Shown here in pieces: positions 4,837 through 6,057 of a stretch of 6,057 bases of DNA. The DNA lies in the NCBI GenBank assembly GCA_024690425.1, contig JAILCT010000201.1:1-6057 (forward strand). Direction: 5' to 3'. Each line of letters begins with the position of its first letter. Position 1 is the first letter of the stretch. This DNA comes from Lachnospiraceae bacterium (GTDB lineage: Bacteria; Bacillota_A; Clostridia; Lachnospirales; Lachnospiraceae). The notes under the pieces are model-generated. The model was not told where the DNA came from. It saw only the letters and a program-made list of their open reading frames with translations, and made no database searches. The position numbers were made by a program, and so were the translations under genes.

Positions 4837-6057
4837 ATGAAAGACAGACAGGTTAGATGGCAGATATCATTTCTTCTGGGAGCACTCGTGGGGGGGCTTG
4901 TTTTTGTGATGCTCTTCGGTGTCCGTATCCTCGATGTGACCTATGACGACTGGCTGCTGACCGGCTGGTATGACCTGTCCCAGCACTATGTAGGCTGGGA
5001 ACTTTACCGGGCATCGGGATGGCACTTTCCCATAGGCCTGTGCGACAACAGCTTCCATCCTTATATGGCATCTGTTGTTTATACCGATTCCATCCCTCTC
5101 TTAAGCCTGATCTTTAAGCTCTTATCTCCGATACTTCCCGCTACCTTCCAGTTCTTCGGACTTTACGGACTGTTCTGCTTCATGATGCAGGGCGGCATGG
5201 CCAAGCTGCTGCTGCGCCGGATACTACCCGGTGAGATCCACTGCTGCATCGCTTCGGTTCCTTTTATCTTCTGCGCACCCGTGTGGCAGCGGATGTATTA
5301 CCATACGGCGCTTGCATCACACTATCTCATCCTGATCGCATTCCTGCTATTTATGTACAGGGACAGGATTGGCAAAAGATGGCAGCGGGTCTGCCTGTGG
5401 GCAGGACTTGGCGTACTCTGTATCACCATACACTTTACCATATACGGGATGGTCTCTGTGATGCTTGTCGGATTTTCGCTGTGGGAGGCGCTTGACGCCA
5501 AGGGCAACAGAGGCGATCAGTCATTCCTTAAAAAATCAGGTATCTTCCTCGGTTATATTTTTACATACCTTGCATCTACCGTTTTTGCCTTCTGGCTCTT
5601 CGGAGGTTTCTACGGTGGTATCTCAGGCAAGGCGGACGGCCTCGGGGTCTTCAGTGCCAACCTTAATTCTCTCTTTAATCCCATCGACTATTCACGGATA
5701 ATAAATGCTTTTCCGTTGACCGGAGGCCAGTATGAAGGCTTATCTTATGTGGGTATAACGGCTCTTATACTCACTGTTCCGGCTGCTGTCTGCTTAATAA
5801 GAAATGCAAAATCAATATGGGCGGAGCACAGAAATCTTATCATCTCAATCATCTTTACTTCCATCGTCCTGTGGGTGATAGCACTATCCCCCATCGTGAC
5901 CTTCGGAGATCATGTGCTCTATGAGATACCCCTGCCTTCTGTGATATATGATGCATGGAGCATGTTCAGGGCATCCGGAAGGTTCCTGTGGCCGGTGATG
6001 TATGCATACATACTGATCGCGATCCGTTATGCAAGGTTATGTACAGGCAGGTTTTTT
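4837..6057 (+). CDS. Polytopic membrane protein, DUF6311/GT-C-like, paralogue of the 1590-3446 protein; partial (C-terminus beyond right edge)
   Basis: There are 407 codons with no stop. Hydrophobic segments are evident at about 8-29, 82-100, 104-122, 133-148, 156-173, 186-214, 236-256, 303-321, 333-352 and 384-398. Blocks shared with the other membrane protein are DLSQHYVGW (46-54), WHFPIG (62-67), YTDSIPL (82-88), FQFFGLYGL (104-112), QRMYYHTAL (151-159), SANLNSLFNPI (273-283), PIVTFGD (352-358) and MFRASGRFLWPVMY (376-389). The spacing between blocks is mostly conserved, so the two are paralogues in opposite orientation on either side of thiI. The function is not known. The conserved acidic loop after the first membrane segment resembles the layout of GT-C glycosyltransferases, so an envelope-polysaccharide role is conceivable. 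ATG 4837 is preferred because CGGGGA lies about 5 nt upstream and MKDRQ resembles the paralogue's start. ATG 4831 (two residues longer) directly abuts GGGG and is less likely. Confidence 0.9.
   Translation, partial: MKDRQVRWQISFLLGALVGGLVFVMLFGVRILDVTYDDWLLTGWYDLSQHYVGWELYRASGWHFPIGLCDNSFHPYMASVVYTDSIPLLSLIFKLLSPILPATFQFFGLYGLFCFMMQGGMAKLLLRRILPGEIHCCIASVPFIFCAPVWQRMYYHTALASHYLILIAFLLFMYRDRIGKRWQRVCLWAGLGVLCITIHFTIYGMVSVMLVGFSLWEALDAKGNRGDQSFLKKSGIFLGYIFTYLASTVFAFWLFGGFYGGISGKADGLGVFSANLNSLFNPIDYSRIINAFPLTGGQYEGLSYVGITALILTVPAAVCLIRNAKSIWAEHRNLIISIIFTSIVLWVIALSPIVTFGDHVLYEIPLPSVIYDAWSMFRASGRFLWPVMYAYILIAIRYARLCTGRFF

Noticed and set aside
4853..5507. Minus-strand open frames opposite the second membrane protein
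   Set aside because: They are short shadows without ribosome binding sites; the plus-strand frame aligns block by block with the 1590-3446 protein.

Overview
The window looks like chromosomal DNA of a Gram-positive, low-to-mid GC Clostridia-type bacterium, most likely a Lachnospiraceae (Butyrivibrio/Roseburia-like). This rests on the HPr-like small protein, a ThiI without a rhodanese domain, an MtaB/YqeV-type methylthiotransferase, A-rich and AGGAGG-type ribosome binding sites, and sigma-A-like promoters. The family calls come from motifs read by eye; the organism assignment is an inference.

Layout, left to right. (1) 1-1124, minus strand: the N-terminal 374 codons of mtaB (radical-SAM tRNA ms2t6A37 methylthiotransferase), running off the left edge. 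Its reading frame contains an in-frame palindromic repeat element of about 135 bp (635-770). (2) 1125-1246: divergent intergenic region with a good promoter for (3) 1247-1477, plus strand, a 76-residue HPr-fold protein whose active-site His15 loop is missing, followed by a Rho-independent terminator. (4) 1590-3446, minus strand: a 618-residue polytopic membrane protein (DUF6311/GT-C-like), convergent with the HPr-like gene and overlapping the 3' end of (5) thiI (3424-4608, minus strand), with which it probably forms an operon. (6) 4609-4836: divergent intergenic region with a near-perfect 34-bp inverted repeat of the same family as the one inside mtaB, plus two back-to-back promoters whose -35 regions overlap. 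(7) 4837-6057, plus strand: the first 407 codons of a second, clearly paralogous DUF6311-like membrane protein, cut by the right edge.

Functionally, two tRNA modification genes (mtaB and thiI) lie among two copies of a large membrane protein that is probably linked to the cell envelope. The most unusual content is the pair of REPIN-like elements. They share arms of about 30 bp, with a compensatory base-pair change between copies, but have unrelated loops. One is tolerated as a translated linker inside an enzyme; the other should form almost the whole 5' leader of the thiI transcript. No transposase is encoded here, so the elements would be mobilised in trans. I see no CRISPR array, tRNA, rRNA or complete insertion sequence.
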